Source of the DNA: Thermomonas carbonis
GTDB taxonomy: Bacteria > Pseudomonadota > Gammaproteobacteria > Xanthomonadales > Xanthomonadaceae
Reading direction: 5' to 3'
DNA length: 64,000 nucleotides
Assembly: GCF_014396975.1 (NCBI RefSeq)
Contig: NZ_CP060719.1
Coordinates: 3,392,639 to 3,456,638 of the forward strand
The position numbers and the translations under genes are program-made. Below the pieces are notes generated by a model. It was not told the origin of the DNA and made no database searches. It saw only the letters and a list, made by a program, of their open reading frames with translations. Positions 19,476 to 28,593 of this stretch are shown here, piece by piece. The first letter of the stretch is position 1. Every line of letters begins with the position of its first letter.

Positions 19476-20340
19476 TGCGCGAATGACTGACGCACCGATG
19501 ACCAACTTCACGCGGATCGATCCCATGAACGATGCACACCTCGCCGTTGCCCCCCACGCGCGCGACACCGCGCTTCCGCTGGCACCGCCGGTGAAGGTGT
19601 CCGCGCGCGGCCTGAACTTCTGGTACGACAAGTTCCACGCGGTCAAGAACATCAACATCGACGTGCCGGCGAACCGCGTGACCGCGCTGATCGGCCCATC
19701 GGGCTGCGGCAAGTCGACCCTGCTGCGGGTGTTCAACCGGATCTACGCGCTGTACCCGACGCTGGAAGCGAAAGGCGAAGTGCTGCTGGACGGCGAGAAC
19801 ATCCTCGACCCGAAATACCCGATGAACCGGCTGCGCAGCAAGATCGGCATGGTCTTCCAGAAGCCGGTGCCGTTCCCGATGACGATCTACGAGAACGTGG
19901 CCTACGGCATCCGCCACCACGAGAAGCTGAACAAGGCCGACCTCGACGCACGCGTCGAACTGGCGTTGCGCCAGGCCGCGCTTTGGGACGAGGTCAAGGA
20001 CAAGCTGAAGGAAAGCGGCCTTGGCCTGTCCGGTGGCCAGCAGCAGCGCCTGTGCATCGCCCGCGCGGTCGCGCTGAAGCCGGACGTGCTGTTGCTCGAC
20101 GAACCGACCTCGGCGCTGGATCCGATCTCGACCAGCCGCATCGAGCAGCTCGTCGAGGAACTCAAGCGCGATTTCACCATCATGATCGTGACCCACAACA
20201 TGCAGCAGGCCGCGCGCGTGTCCGACTTCACCGCCTTCATGTACCTGGGCGACATGATCGAACACGGCCCGACCGAGCAGATCTTCAACAATCCGGTCAA
20301 GCAACAGACCGAGGACTACATCACCGGGAGGTTCGGCTGA
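19468..20340 (+). CDS. pstB: Phosphate ABC transporter ATP-binding protein PstB
   Basis: A 290-residue ATPase with Walker [11 protein letters not shown]-loop [15 protein letters not shown], signature [14 protein letters not shown], Walker [13 protein letters not shown] and H-loop VTHNM. Several starts are possible. The ATG at 19468 overlaps pstA and opens with a near-repeat ([13 protein letters not shown]); ATG 19525 (MNDAHLAV) would give a more usual length. PstB energises uptake and, with PhoU, signals phosphate status to PhoR. Its TGA shares a base with the phoU ATG (TGATG). Confidence 0.95.
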   Translation: MTDARMTDAPMTNFTRIDPMNDAHLAVAPHARDTALPLAPPVKVSARGLNFWYDKFHAVKNINIDVPANRVTALIGPSGCGKSTLLRVFNRIYALYPTLEAKGEVLLDGENILDPKYPMNRLRSKIGMVFQKPVPFPMTIYENVAYGIRHHEKLNKADLDARVELALRQAALWDEVKDKLKESGLGLSGGQQQRLCIARAVALKPDVLLLDEPTSALDPISTSRIEQLVEELKRDFTIMIVTHNMQQAARVSDFTAFMYLGDMIEHGPTEQIFNNPVKQQTEDYITGRFG

Positions 20341-21035
20341 TGAACAACCACATCGTCAAGAGTTACGACGACGAGCAGCGCGTGCTGCTGGACGAACTGA
20401 TCCGCATGGGCCAGATGTCGGTGTCGCAGCTTGAGGCCGCGCTGGACGTGGTCGAACGCCGCGACGACAAGGCCGCGGAACGCGTGATCGGCAACGACGA
20501 GGCGATCGACGCACTGGAGCAGCAGGTCAACCACGACGTGATCCGCCTGATCCGCCGCGGCCCGCTGGCCGGCGATTTGCGGGTGATCCTGGCCGCGTTG
20601 CGGGTGGCCTCGGACATCGAGCGCATCGGCGACCTCGCCGCCAACATCGCCAAGCGTTCGATGGCGCTGAACCTGGCACCGCCGCTGCCGCACACGCGCG
20701 GACTGGATGCATTGGGCCGCATGGCCGCACGCCAGGTGCGCGACGTGCTGGATGCCTATGTCGCGCGCGATGGCGAGGCCGCCCTGCGCGTGCGCGCCAG
20801 CGACGCCGAACTGGACACGCTCTACACCGGCCTGTTCCGCGAGCTGCTGACCTACATGATGGAGGACGCGCGCGCGATCACGCCGTGCACGCACCTGCTG
20901 TTCATGGCCAAGAACCTGGAGCGGATCGGCGACCACGCGACCAACATCGCCGAGAACGTGTGGTTCCTGATCCACGGCGAAGAACTGATGCCGCCACGCG
21001 ACAAGCGCGACGACACCAACAGCGTGGTGGTCTGA
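20340..21035 (+). CDS. phoU: Phosphate signalling protein PhoU
   Basis: A 231-residue all-helical protein made of two related PhoU repeats. Each ends in the metal-binding pattern: IERIGDLAANIAKR in the first and LERIGDHATNIAENV in the second. It restrains the PhoR/PhoB response when phosphate is plentiful, acting with PstSCAB. The start shares a base with the pstB stop, making it the last gene of the operon. A loop-less GC palindrome follows at 21040-21053 but has no T tract. Confidence 0.95.
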   Translation: MNNHIVKSYDDEQRVLLDELIRMGQMSVSQLEAALDVVERRDDKAAERVIGNDEAIDALEQQVNHDVIRLIRRGPLAGDLRVILAALRVASDIERIGDLAANIAKRSMALNLAPPLPHTRGLDALGRMAARQVRDVLDAYVARDGEAALRVRASDAELDTLYTGLFRELLTYMMEDARAITPCTHLLFMAKNLERIGDHATNIAENVWFLIHGEELMPPRDKRDDTNSVVV

Positions 21036-21149
21036 ACGCCCCGCCCGGGCGGGATGAATGCGCGGTGGCTTGCATGAAGCTGGCCGCCGCGTGCAGCCGG
21101 GGGTAGCATCGGCGCTCCCGTGATGCGCGCCCGCGCAAGGAGTTCCACC

Positions 21150-21590
21150 ATGTCGCATACCCGCAAACCCCTGGCGCTGCTGGTCGGTGCCGCCGTCGCC
21201 GCCGTCGCCGCCGGCTCGCTGTTCTCGATGGACGCGATGGCGCATGGCTACATGCAGGACAAGGCTGCCGCCGCGAAGGCCGGCGAAGGCAAGTGCGGCG
21301 AGGGCAAGTGCGGCGGCAAGGCCAAGGATGCCCACGAAGGCGGCTGCGGCATGGCGAAGATGGACACCGACAAGGACGGCCGGCTGTCGCGCGCCGAGTT
21401 CGATGCCGCGCACAAGGGCAAGGAAGATAAGTTCGCCAGCCATGACCACGATGGCGACGGCTTCATCAGCCAGGCCGAGATGGACAAGCACCACGCCGAC
21501 ATGAAGGCCAAGGGCGACGGCAAGACCGCCACCGAGGGCAAGTGCGGTGAAGGAAAATGCGGCGAGGGCAAGTGCGGCGGCTCGCCCTGA
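21150..21590 (+). CDS. bufA: Bufferin-type RiPP precursor with two EF-hands
   Basis: A 146-residue exported protein. The signal peptide covers residues 1-31 and ends AMA. Cysteine motifs follow: EGKCG at 46-50 and 51-55, EGGCG at 63-67, and EGKCG at 129-133, 134-138 and 139-143, giving six cysteines in all. Between the two clusters lie two canonical EF-hand loops, DTDKDGRLSRAE (72-83) and DHDGDGFISQAE (99-110), with all acidic ligands. EGKCG cysteines are the residues modified by DUF692 enzymes in HvfA/bufferin peptides, which sequester copper. AAGGAG lies 8 bases before the start. The next two genes encode the expected partners. Confidence 0.82.
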   Translation: MSHTRKPLALLVGAAVAAVAAGSLFSMDAMAHGYMQDKAAAAKAGEGKCGEGKCGGKAKDAHEGGCGMAKMDTDKDGRLSRAEFDAAHKGKEDKFASHDHDGDGFISQAEMDKHHADMKAKGDGKTATEGKCGEGKCGEGKCGGSP

Positions 21591-21611
21591 ACCGCATGTC
21601 CCTGACTGCGC

Positions 21612-22436
21612 ATGGCTGATGCCTTGCCAGCATGCGCCGCGGGCCTCGGGCTGCGACGCGCCCTGCTGGACGAATTGATCGAGGCGCCTGCGGGCGCCTT
21701 CGATTTTCTGGAGTGCGCGCCGGACAACTGGATCGGTGTCGGTGGCGTGCTGGGCGAGAAACTCGCAATACTGTCCTCGCGGCATCCGTTGAGCTGCCAC
21801 GGCTTGTCGCTGTCCCTGGGCGGCCCGGATCCGCTCGACATGCCGTTCCTGCGCAAGACCCGCGAGTTCCTGGAACGCCATCGCGTCCCGCTGTACAGCG
21901 AGCACCTGAGTTACTGCAGCGCAGGCGGCCATCTGTACGACCTGCTGCCGATCCCGTTCACCGAGGAAGCCGCGCGCCATGTCGCTGGCCGCATCGCGCA
22001 GGTGCAGGATGCATTGGGCCGGCGCATCGCCATCGAGAACGTCAGCTACTACGCCGCGCCGTACCAGGCGCTCGGCGAGATCGACTTCATCGATGCCGTG
22101 CTGCGCGAGGCAGACTGCGACCTGCTGCTGGACGTCAACAACGTCCACGTCAATGCGATCAACCACGGCTACGACGCACGCGCCTTCATCGACGCGATGC
22201 CCACCGACCGCATCGTCAGCATCCACATCGCCGGCCACTACGACGAAGCCGACGACCTCAAGGTCGACACCCACGGCGCGCCGGTGAAAGACGCGGTCTG
22301 GGACCTGCTCGCGCATGCGTATAGCGTGCATGGCCTGTGCCCCACCCTGCTCGAGCGCGACTTCAATTTCCCGCCATTGGCCGCGCTTCTGGACGAAGTG
22401 CAGCGCATCCGCGATCTGCAGGCGCGAGCCGCATGA
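21612..22436 (+). CDS. bufB: DUF692 multinuclear non-haem iron oxidase (BufB/HvfB/MbnB type)
   Basis: A 274-residue TIM-barrel protein of the MNIO family. The iron-ligand regions are recognisable: [53 protein letters not shown] and LERDFNFP. MNIOs convert precursor cysteines to oxazolone/thioamide or thiooxazole groups. The gene lies 21 bases after the precursor and overlaps the DUF2063 gene by four bases, the usual order of a bufferin cassette. The protein carries no leader and should act in the cytoplasm before export of the modified peptide. Confidence 0.93.
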   Translation: MADALPACAAGLGLRRALLDELIEAPAGAFDFLECAPDNWIGVGGVLGEKLAILSSRHPLSCHGLSLSLGGPDPLDMPFLRKTREFLERHRVPLYSEHLSYCSAGGHLYDLLPIPFTEEAARHVAGRIAQVQDALGRRIAIENVSYYAAPYQALGEIDFIDAVLREADCDLLLDVNNVHVNAINHGYDARAFIDAMPTDRIVSIHIAGHYDEADDLKVDTHGAPVKDAVWDLLAHAYSVHGLCPTLLERDFNFPPLAALLDEVQRIRDLQARAA

Positions 22437-23185
22437 GCGAGTTGCGAGAACAACTGGACGCACTTGCCGCGCATGTGCGCGACCCGGATGCGCACCCCGG
22501 CCCGCCCGGCATCGAAACGCGACGTCTGAAGATCTACAGCGATCTGGTCTTCAACAACCTCGACGGACTGCTGGCCGGCAATTTCCCGGTCATCCGCAAG
22601 ACCCTGGGCGATGCCGACTGGCGCGCGCTGGTGCGCGGCTTCCTGTCGCGCCATCGCAGCCACACGCCGCTGTTCACCGAGCTCGGCCGCGAGTTCATCG
22701 CATTCCTGGAATCCGACGCCGGCACCGATCCCGCGCGCCATTGGCTACCCGAACTCGCGCACTACGAATGGGCCGAACTCGGCCTGCAACTCAGCGAAGA
22801 GGTCGCGCCGCTGCACGATCCGAAAGGCGATCTGCTCGATGGCGTGCCGGTGCTCTCGCCGCTGGCGTGGTCACTCGCATATCGATGGCCGGTGCACCGG
22901 ATCGGGCCGGACTTCCAACCCGTCGAACCGCCGCAAGAACCCACGCTGGTGTTGCTGCGTCGCGAGACCGACGGCCGCGTGCATTTCTCGATGCTGTCGC
23001 CGTTGCTGTTCCGCCTGCTGGAGCTGGTGGGTGCGGAGAGCAGCGAGACTGGTCGCGCATTGCTGGAACAGCTTGCGGTTGAAGCCGGTCAGACCGATGT
23101 CGATGCGTTCATCGACCAGGCCAGGCCAATGCTGCTGCGGCTGCGCGATGAAGGCGTGTTGCCGGGCATTCGCGCGGAGGCGTGA
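22433..23185 (+). CDS. bufC: DUF2063 RiPP-modification partner protein (BufC/HvfC type)
   Basis: A 250-residue protein whose N-terminal DUF2063 region reads [25 protein letters not shown] followed by [12 protein letters not shown] and the downstream [11 protein letters not shown] motif. In characterised systems this partner binds the precursor leader and helps the MNIO. The ATG overlaps the bufB stop (ATGA). A DoxX-type fourth gene (HvfD/BufD), often present in such clusters, is absent here; the next gene is on the opposite strand. Confidence 0.9.
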   Translation: MSELREQLDALAAHVRDPDAHPGPPGIETRRLKIYSDLVFNNLDGLLAGNFPVIRKTLGDADWRALVRGFLSRHRSHTPLFTELGREFIAFLESDAGTDPARHWLPELAHYEWAELGLQLSEEVAPLHDPKGDLLDGVPVLSPLAWSLAYRWPVHRIGPDFQPVEPPQEPTLVLLRRETDGRVHFSMLSPLLFRLLELVGAESSETGRALLEQLAVEAGQTDVDAFIDQARPMLLRLRDEGVLPGIRAEA

Positions 23186-23201
23186 AAATCTGCCGCAAAG
23201 T

Positions 23202-24664
23202 TCACTTGCGCGCGGCGCGGGCCCGATTTGCGGCAACGGCAAGCCCGGTCACGACCCCCAACGACGGATCGCCTCTGGTCACGGCAACCCCCGGAAAGAT
23301 CGCTCGAACAGCCGCCTGGACGTAGGGCGCGCGCGACATGCCGCCGGTGAGGAGAATCACCTCCGGCTGCTGCGCGATGTCCGCACGCGCTGTTTCGAGT
23401 AATTCGGCCAACACGTCGAGATAGCGCTCTGCCGCCAGCGACAAATCCTGCTGCGTAGCCGTCGCGACCAGGTCTTCTTCGATGAAGTCCAGAAGAGCGG
23501 CAACCGTGTTGCGTTCGCTCAACAGCTTCTTGGTGATCTCTACCTGCCGGTTCAGGCGAACGGTATTGCCGAACGCCTGCAAACGCCGCAGGCGATCGGC
23601 ATATGGCTGATCGTAGCGGCTGAAGTCATGGCGCATGAAATCCGCCTGGCGGTGCACCTCGTGCACACGCGCCGCATCCGAAAACAGGTGGACCGGAATA
23701 CGTGAGCGGCCCTTGCCCAGCAACTGCATGAAGTTCGCCAGGCTGAGGTCCAGGTCGACGTCCTGTCCGCCCATGGGTGTCCCCCACGAACCGAGGATTT
23801 CCGGCCTGGACCTTCGCCCCCGACCTTGGCCATCGCGATGTCGGTGGTACCGCCGCCGATATCCACCACCAGACAACGCTGCGCGGTTTTCTGGGTGGCG
23901 TGATATCCCATCGCGGCTGCGGCTGGCTCCTCCAGGAATTCCACATCATCGAATCCGGCGGCAGCCGCGGCCTCGCGCAGGATCGCCAACGCCTGAAGGC
24001 CGCCGGCATCCCCGATCGAGCTGCGAAACCGCACGGGCCGGCCGATCAGCGCGCTGCGGACATCAGTTTCGAGTTGCTGCACCGCCGACAGCCGGATGTG
24101 TTCAAGCACATAGGTCGCGATGCGCAGCAATACAGCACGCGCGTGACTTCCCAGCGCAAAGCCGAGCATGGATTTCGGAGAATCCACGAGATGTCCGCCG
24201 CCCTCGGCGAGATAGGCTTCGATCGCCTGGTCGCCATAGACCGCGTTCTGGAGTGAGGCGGCCGATGCCCTGGAGGTCCGCACCTGCTCTTCGAGCCATC
24301 GCCTGCGGACGGCGCTGACCGCTTCTTGTCGCATCTGCACCCCGGAGCGAAGCACGACATTCGGGATCAGGCCGAGTTCCCGTTCCCTGCCCGCCTCATT
24401 GGAAATCTGCATGGCGCGCGCGCGCAACGCGCCCGCACGATGCGCCTGGCGGGTCTGATCATTGCGACTCTTGCGAACCAGGCTGTCGACTTCGGCTTCG
24501 AGTGCGGGACTCAGTGTGAACTGACTGGGATCGGGCACTTGCTGCTGGAAATATGCCGTCGTTCGAAACTGCTTCTCCTCGCCGAACGTCAACAATTCGA
24601 CACCGTCGCCCACGACGGCCCCGGCGGCCGAATAGCTGGTGCCGAAATCGATCCCGAGTCTCAT
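23202..24664 (-). CDS. Hsp70-family protein (YegD-like), frameshifted in this sequence
   Basis: About 487 residues with an actin/Hsp70 ATPase fold. The first frame starts MRLGIDFGTSYSAAG (phosphate 1 loop) at 24664 and includes FLEEPAAAAMGYH and CLVVDIGGGTTDIAMAKVGG. The second frame resumes with PEILGSWGTPMGGQDVDLDL and includes ILLTGGMSRAPYV. The break lies around 23800-23815; one extra base near GGCC 23803-23806 restores a continuous chain. It lacks a DnaK substrate-binding domain, as YegD does, so its client and role are unknown. It is convergent with bufC with a 16-bp gap. Confidence 0.85.
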
Positions 24665-24837
24665 TGCGTCATGCTCGTTGGTATCAATCGGCACGCTACA
24701 TCGCGCCATCCGGGCATCCACCCTTCACGAAAAGCTCCATCCATGTCGAGTCTCGTCCAGGTCCCTGCGGAAAAGCGCGTGAGACTACCCGGAACTCGCT
24801 GCATTCGTCCCGGCTTGCCGCCGTCGCAGCTCTTGCA

Positions 24838-24912
24838 GCCCGGATAAGCGAAGCGCATCCGGGGTGAGTGCGATGGTTCCCGGGTGCAGCCTTTGGCCTT
24901 GCCCGGGCTACA
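24838..24912. repeat. Two REP-like palindromes
   Basis: CCCGGATAAGCG...GCATCCGGG (24839-24863) and, in the other orientation, CCCGGGTGCAGCC...GCCCGGG (24880-24907, flanked by CTACAAAG). Both resemble extragenic GTAGCCCGG(A/G)T...-type palindromes common in this family. They occupy the 275-bp gap between the Hsp70 start and the GH47 stop, which holds no gene I can support. Confidence 0.6.
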
Positions 24913-24939
24913 AAGTTCAAGTGGACCGAATGTCGCCGC

Positions 24940-26361
24940 TCACTCCTTCCAGGTCTTCCGCAACGGATGCGCTTCCGTGTTGAACACCACGCCATCGAAG
25001 TCCAGCGCCGATGGCGGCGAGAACAGCAGCCAGTAGTACTTGAAGGTTTCTGCCAGCAGGAAGCTCTCCATCGAGTCGCGCTGCTCCATCGTGCGCACGT
25101 CCTTGATCGCGGCAAAGCCCGCGTCGGTGCGGCATCCCCGGACGAAGTCGTCGAAGAACTCGCGGCCCATCGCACGCCAGCGCGGGTCGCGGGTGTAGTG
25201 ATGGAGGTAATACGCGGACTCGATGATCTCCGGGCGCAACTGGTAGCCGCCGGAGATCACCTCCATCTTGCGGTAGTCGAGCGCTTCCGGCTCGATGCCA
25301 TGCATCCGCCACATCGTCTGGCCGGAACGCTGCAGGCGCGCGGCGCGGTCGAGGTCGCCGCCCAGCGCAAGCACCGCCGGCAGGAACGCATCCAGCGCGC
25401 CGTACTGGCTGGCGCCACGCACGCCGCTGTCCATGTCGGCATGGCCGTACCAGAGTTCGCCTTCGCGCGCTTCGTCGGCGAGGTAGCGGTTCATCGGGTC
25501 GACGCTCTGCTCCCACATGCGCTTGCAGTCCTGGTCGCCGAACAGATTCCAGCACTTGAGCAGGTACTCGTAGTACGAGTCGATGCCGCCGCCGACATGG
25601 CTGTTGCGGTTGGTCCACTCGCCGGTTTCGACATCGATGGCGCTACCGACCAGGCCAATCTTCGAGCGTCGCTCGAAGGTGGCGACCAGCGCACGCTTGG
25701 CCTTGTCGTAGTAGATCGGCTTGCCTGTGAGCTTGGACAGCGTGCCGAATTCCAGCAGCAGGGTGCCGGTTTCCGCCGGGTTGCTGACCTTGCCCTTGAC
25801 CGCGCCGGTGCGCAGGTTGACGTGGGTGTACGGCAGGCCGGTGGGCGATTCGAACACCGGCAGCAGACGCTTGCCCAAGTCGTCGGCCAATGCGAGCAGG
25901 CGCTCATCGCCAGTGAGCTGGTAACCGGACAGCAGGCCGCCCAGCAGGCGGATGACGACCTCGAAATTCTGCACCGGCATGTCGTGATCGAACGACAATT
26001 GCGTGGCGATGAGCTCGCGCGCTTCGGCGGCTTCCTTGTCCAGGCCCATCAGCAGCAAGGTGTCCAGCGCATCCACCGGCGTCATCAGCAACGAGTGCGG
26101 ATACCAGTCGTGCGGCTTCTTGCTCAGCGGTTTGAGTGCGTCGTGGCCCTTCGCGTATTGCATGTAACCCTGCCACGCATGCCGGGTTTCCTCGCGCACG
26201 CGCACCGCCAGGCGTGCGGCCTCGGCATCGTCCATCGGCTGCGCATACACCGGCGCCGGCGGCGCGATGTATCCGGCGGGTGCCTGCGCCAACGCCGGTG
26301 CCATCGCCAGCATCGGCAGGAGGGCGGCAAGCCCGAGCACACGAAGCATGCCGCCGCTCAT
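24940..26361 (-). CDS. Glycoside hydrolase family 47 alpha-1,2-mannosidase
   Basis: A 473-residue exported enzyme; the signal peptide ends near APALAQA. GH47 landmarks appear in order: WQGYMQYAKGHDALKPL, DALDTLLLMGL, VVIRLLGGLLSGYQL, NPAETGTLLLEF, GGGIDSYYEYLLK, LRPEIIESAYYLHHY and the C-terminal MESFLLAETFKYYWLLFS. These match the inverting, calcium-dependent alpha-mannosidase fold. Bacterial GH47 proteins are uncommon. The ATG overlaps the isomerase stop by four bases, making it the last gene of the mannoside operon. It probably trims alpha-1,2-linked mannose from glycans in the periplasm. Confidence 0.9.
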   Translation of the reverse strand: MSGGMLRVLGLAALLPMLAMAPALAQAPAGYIAPPAPVYAQPMDDAEAARLAVRVREETRHAWQGYMQYAKGHDALKPLSKKPHDWYPHSLLMTPVDALDTLLLMGLDKEAAEARELIATQLSFDHDMPVQNFEVVIRLLGGLLSGYQLTGDERLLALADDLGKRLLPVFESPTGLPYTHVNLRTGAVKGKVSNPAETGTLLLEFGTLSKLTGKPIYYDKAKRALVATFERRSKIGLVGSAIDVETGEWTNRNSHVGGGIDSYYEYLLKCWNLFGDQDCKRMWEQSVDPMNRYLADEAREGELWYGHADMDSGVRGASQYGALDAFLPAVLALGGDLDRAARLQRSGQTMWRMHGIEPEALDYRKMEVISGGYQLRPEIIESAYYLHHYTRDPRWRAMGREFFDDFVRGCRTDAGFAAIKDVRTMEQRDSMESFLLAETFKYYWLLFSPPSALDFDGVVFNTEAHPLRKTWKE

Positions 26362-27590
26362 TGCGCCGGCCTCAGCAGGTTCATCACTTCGTAAGCCGCG
26401 CCCATGGTGTGGTAGTCGGTCTTGCCGGCCGGGCTCTTGTTGTCGTCGATCTTGCGGTTGTCAGCGTCGAGGATGCGGAACCACGCGCCATGCTGGTGAT
26501 CGACCATGTGCGCCCAGGCGTAGGACCACAGGTGCTCGTACCAGTCCCAGTATTTCCGCTCATCAAAGCGCGCCCCCAGCAACGCGGCCGCGGCCAGTGA
26601 TTCCGCCTGCACCCAGAAATACTTGTCGTCGTCGCAGGTGAAACTGTCGCCACCGATCGGCGCGCCCTCCATGCCCGGCGGCCGGCGCGATTCCGGTGCG
26701 AAACCGTAGTACAGGCCACCGCGTTCCGTGTCCCACGCACGCGCCATCGCGCTCTCGAACAGATGGCAGGCCATCGGTGCCAGCCACTCGGTAGCGACGT
26801 GGCGATCGAGGATCAACAGGAGTTTGGCCCATTCGGCCTGGTGGCCGGGCTGGAAGCCCCAGGGCCGGAACAGATCCTTGGGATTGTCGAGGTGGTAATT
26901 CCAGTCCACGTTCCAGTCGCGGTCGTAATGTTCCCAGATCAGGCCACCGGCCTTCGCCGCCTGCCGCCGGGTCACGTTGCTCGCCAGCAGCAGCGCGCGA
27001 TCCAGCCAGCGCGAATCGCCGCTCGCCTCGTACGCGGCCAGCATCGCCTCGCACATGTGCATGTTGGCGTTCTGGCCGCGGTAGTCGCTGAAGTTCCAGT
27101 TGGTGTCGGCCTCGTCCTTGTACAGGCCGTGCTCGGGCTCCCAGAAACGCGCTTCCAGCAGCGACCAGACCTCGTCCATCCAGCCGCGCGCATCGCCGAC
27201 GCCGGCCATGCGCGCGTGCGAGTACGCCAGCAGTACGAAAGCCAGGCCGTAGCAGTGATTGGTGCGGTCTTCGGCCACGCCGTCGCGGATCGTCCACGCA
27301 TAGCCGCCGGTCTCGGTGTCCAGATGCACGCGGCGCAGGTAGTCCAGGCCATGCAGCATCGCCTTGCGATATTCGTCGTTGCCGAATTCGCGCCAGGCCA
27401 TCGCGTAGTTGAAGACGAAGCGCGTGCTGCTGACCAGGTGGCGATGGCTGGCGTCGTAGACCGTGCCGTCATCCTTGAAGTAGTGGAAGAAGCCGCCGGC
27501 CGTGTCGATGCAGCGCGGGTGATAGAACGCCATGGTCTGCGCGATATGCGCGCGCAGGAATTCGGGCGAACGGAAGTCAGGCTGGTCCAT
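26358..27590 (-). CDS. AGE-family isomerase, probable D-mannose isomerase
   Basis: A 410-residue alpha/alpha-barrel protein of the N-acylglucosamine 2-epimerase family. Conserved segments are TRFVFNYAMAWREFG, GGYAWTIRDGV, RTNHCYGLAFVLLAYS, QNANMHMCEAMLAAYE, RPWGFQPGHQAEWAKLLL and KYFWVQAESLAAAALLG. Members either epimerise N-acyl sugars or interconvert mannose, fructose and glucose. Its place between mannosidases and a fructokinase-like gene favours mannose-to-fructose isomerisation, which is inference. The start at 27590 lies 14 bases inside the kinase gene. Confidence 0.85.
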   Translation of the reverse strand: MDQPDFRSPEFLRAHIAQTMAFYHPRCIDTAGGFFHYFKDDGTVYDASHRHLVSSTRFVFNYAMAWREFGNDEYRKAMLHGLDYLRRVHLDTETGGYAWTIRDGVAEDRTNHCYGLAFVLLAYSHARMAGVGDARGWMDEVWSLLEARFWEPEHGLYKDEADTNWNFSDYRGQNANMHMCEAMLAAYEASGDSRWLDRALLLASNVTRRQAAKAGGLIWEHYDRDWNVDWNYHLDNPKDLFRPWGFQPGHQAEWAKLLLILDRHVATEWLAPMACHLFESAMARAWDTERGGLYYGFAPESRRPPGMEGAPIGGDSFTCDDDKYFWVQAESLAAAALLGARFDERKYWDWYEHLWSYAWAHMVDHQHGAWFRILDADNRKIDDNKSPAGKTDYHTMGAAYEVMNLLRPAQ

Positions 27591-28593
27591 GGATGTCCTC
27601 GTCCTGCAGCAAGCGCTGCACGTCTGCGAAATCGGGCATGGCAGCGAATGCGCCATGGCGGGTGACGGCCAGCGCGCCGCATGCGGCGGCGAAGCGCATT
27701 GCGTCGCGGATCGCGACCTCATCGGCGATGAAGGCATCGAAGCTGGTGGCATCGACGCCATGCTGCGCAAGCGTGAACAACAGACCGCCGACGAAGGCAT
27801 CGCCGGCGGCGGTGGTGTCGATCGCGCGGACGCGGAAGCCGGGTACCGTGCCGTGCGCATCGCGCGTGCGCCACTGCATGTCGGCGGCGCCGTCGGTCAC
27901 CAATACGAGGCGTGCCTGCGCCGCGAACAGTCGCTCGAACACCGCGTCCTCACTGCCTAACGGTGCGGCGAGATAGTCGAGTTCGTTGCGCGCCAGCTTC
28001 ACCAACACCGCTTCATCCAGCAGACGCCACAACCAGGGCGTGGGATCGACATCCGCAGCCCACAGCACTTGCCGCAGGTTGAGGTCTACGCTGGCCAGCG
28101 CACCGGCCGCGCGCGCGCGACGCAGGCCGGCATAAGTGGCCCCGGCGATGGCCGGTTCGGTGAGGCTGTTGGAGCAGGCATGCAACGCGGCCGCATGTTC
28201 GAACATCGCGGGGATGAAGTGCTCGTCGCGGAACAGCAGGTCGGCGGCCGGCGGGCGATGGAAGCTGAAACTGCGTTCGCCCGCTTCGTCCAGCGCAACG
28301 AAGGCCAGCGCGGTCTTCGCTTCCTCGGTGCGGACGATACCGTCGATGCCGACGCCGGCATCGCGCAGGCTGTCGACCAGGAAGTCGCCGAACATGTCCC
28401 GGCCCAGCATGCCGATGAACTGCGCGTTGCCGCCGAGCCGTGCGACGGAAACCGCGACATTCGCCGGCGCACCACCGGCGAACTGCAGGAATGCGCGCGG
28501 TGCATCCACTGTCTCGCCCGGACGCGCGAGGAAGTCGATCAGGGCTTCACCGAAACAGAGGATGGGACGCATGCGGGTCTCGTGCGGGTTCAT
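27577..28593 (-). CDS. PfkB-family carbohydrate kinase, probable fructokinase
   Basis: A 338-residue ribokinase-fold enzyme. The N-terminal signature is GGAPANVAVSVARLGG, and the C-terminal ATP and catalytic-base signature is DTTAAGDAFVGGLLF with the catalytic Asp. The segment ILCFGEALIDFL is typical of fructokinases. If the neighbouring AGE protein makes fructose, this kinase would yield fructose 6-phosphate for glycolysis. The ATG 28593 overlaps the GH92 stop by four bases; an internal ATG at 28572 (MRPILCFGEA) is the alternative start. Confidence 0.88.
   Translation of the reverse strand: MNPHETRMRPILCFGEALIDFLARPGETVDAPRAFLQFAGGAPANVAVSVARLGGNAQFIGMLGRDMFGDFLVDSLRDAGVGIDGIVRTEEAKTALAFVALDEAGERSFSFHRPPAADLLFRDEHFIPAMFEHAAALHACSNSLTEPAIAGATYAGLRRARAAGALASVDLNLRQVLWAADVDPTPWLWRLLDEAVLVKLARNELDYLAAPLGSEDAVFERLFAAQARLVLVTDGAADMQWRTRDAHGTVPGFRVRAIDTTAAGDAFVGGLLFTLAQHGVDATSFDAFIADEVAIRDAMRFAAACGALAVTRHGAFAAMPDFADVQRLLQDEDIHGPA

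Noticed and set aside
21040..21053. Palindrome CCCGCCCGGGCGGG as a phoU terminator
   Set aside because: It has no loop and no T tract, so it is not a convincing intrinsic terminator.
21285..21587. Short GC-rich DNA repeats (GGCGAGGGCAAGTGC) as a possible CRISPR or tandem array
   Set aside because: They encode the repeated GEGKCG peptide motif in frame and have no spacers.
24725..24847. Small open frames in the gap before GH47
   Set aside because: They overlap REP-like palindromes, lack ribosome sites and have no conserved features.
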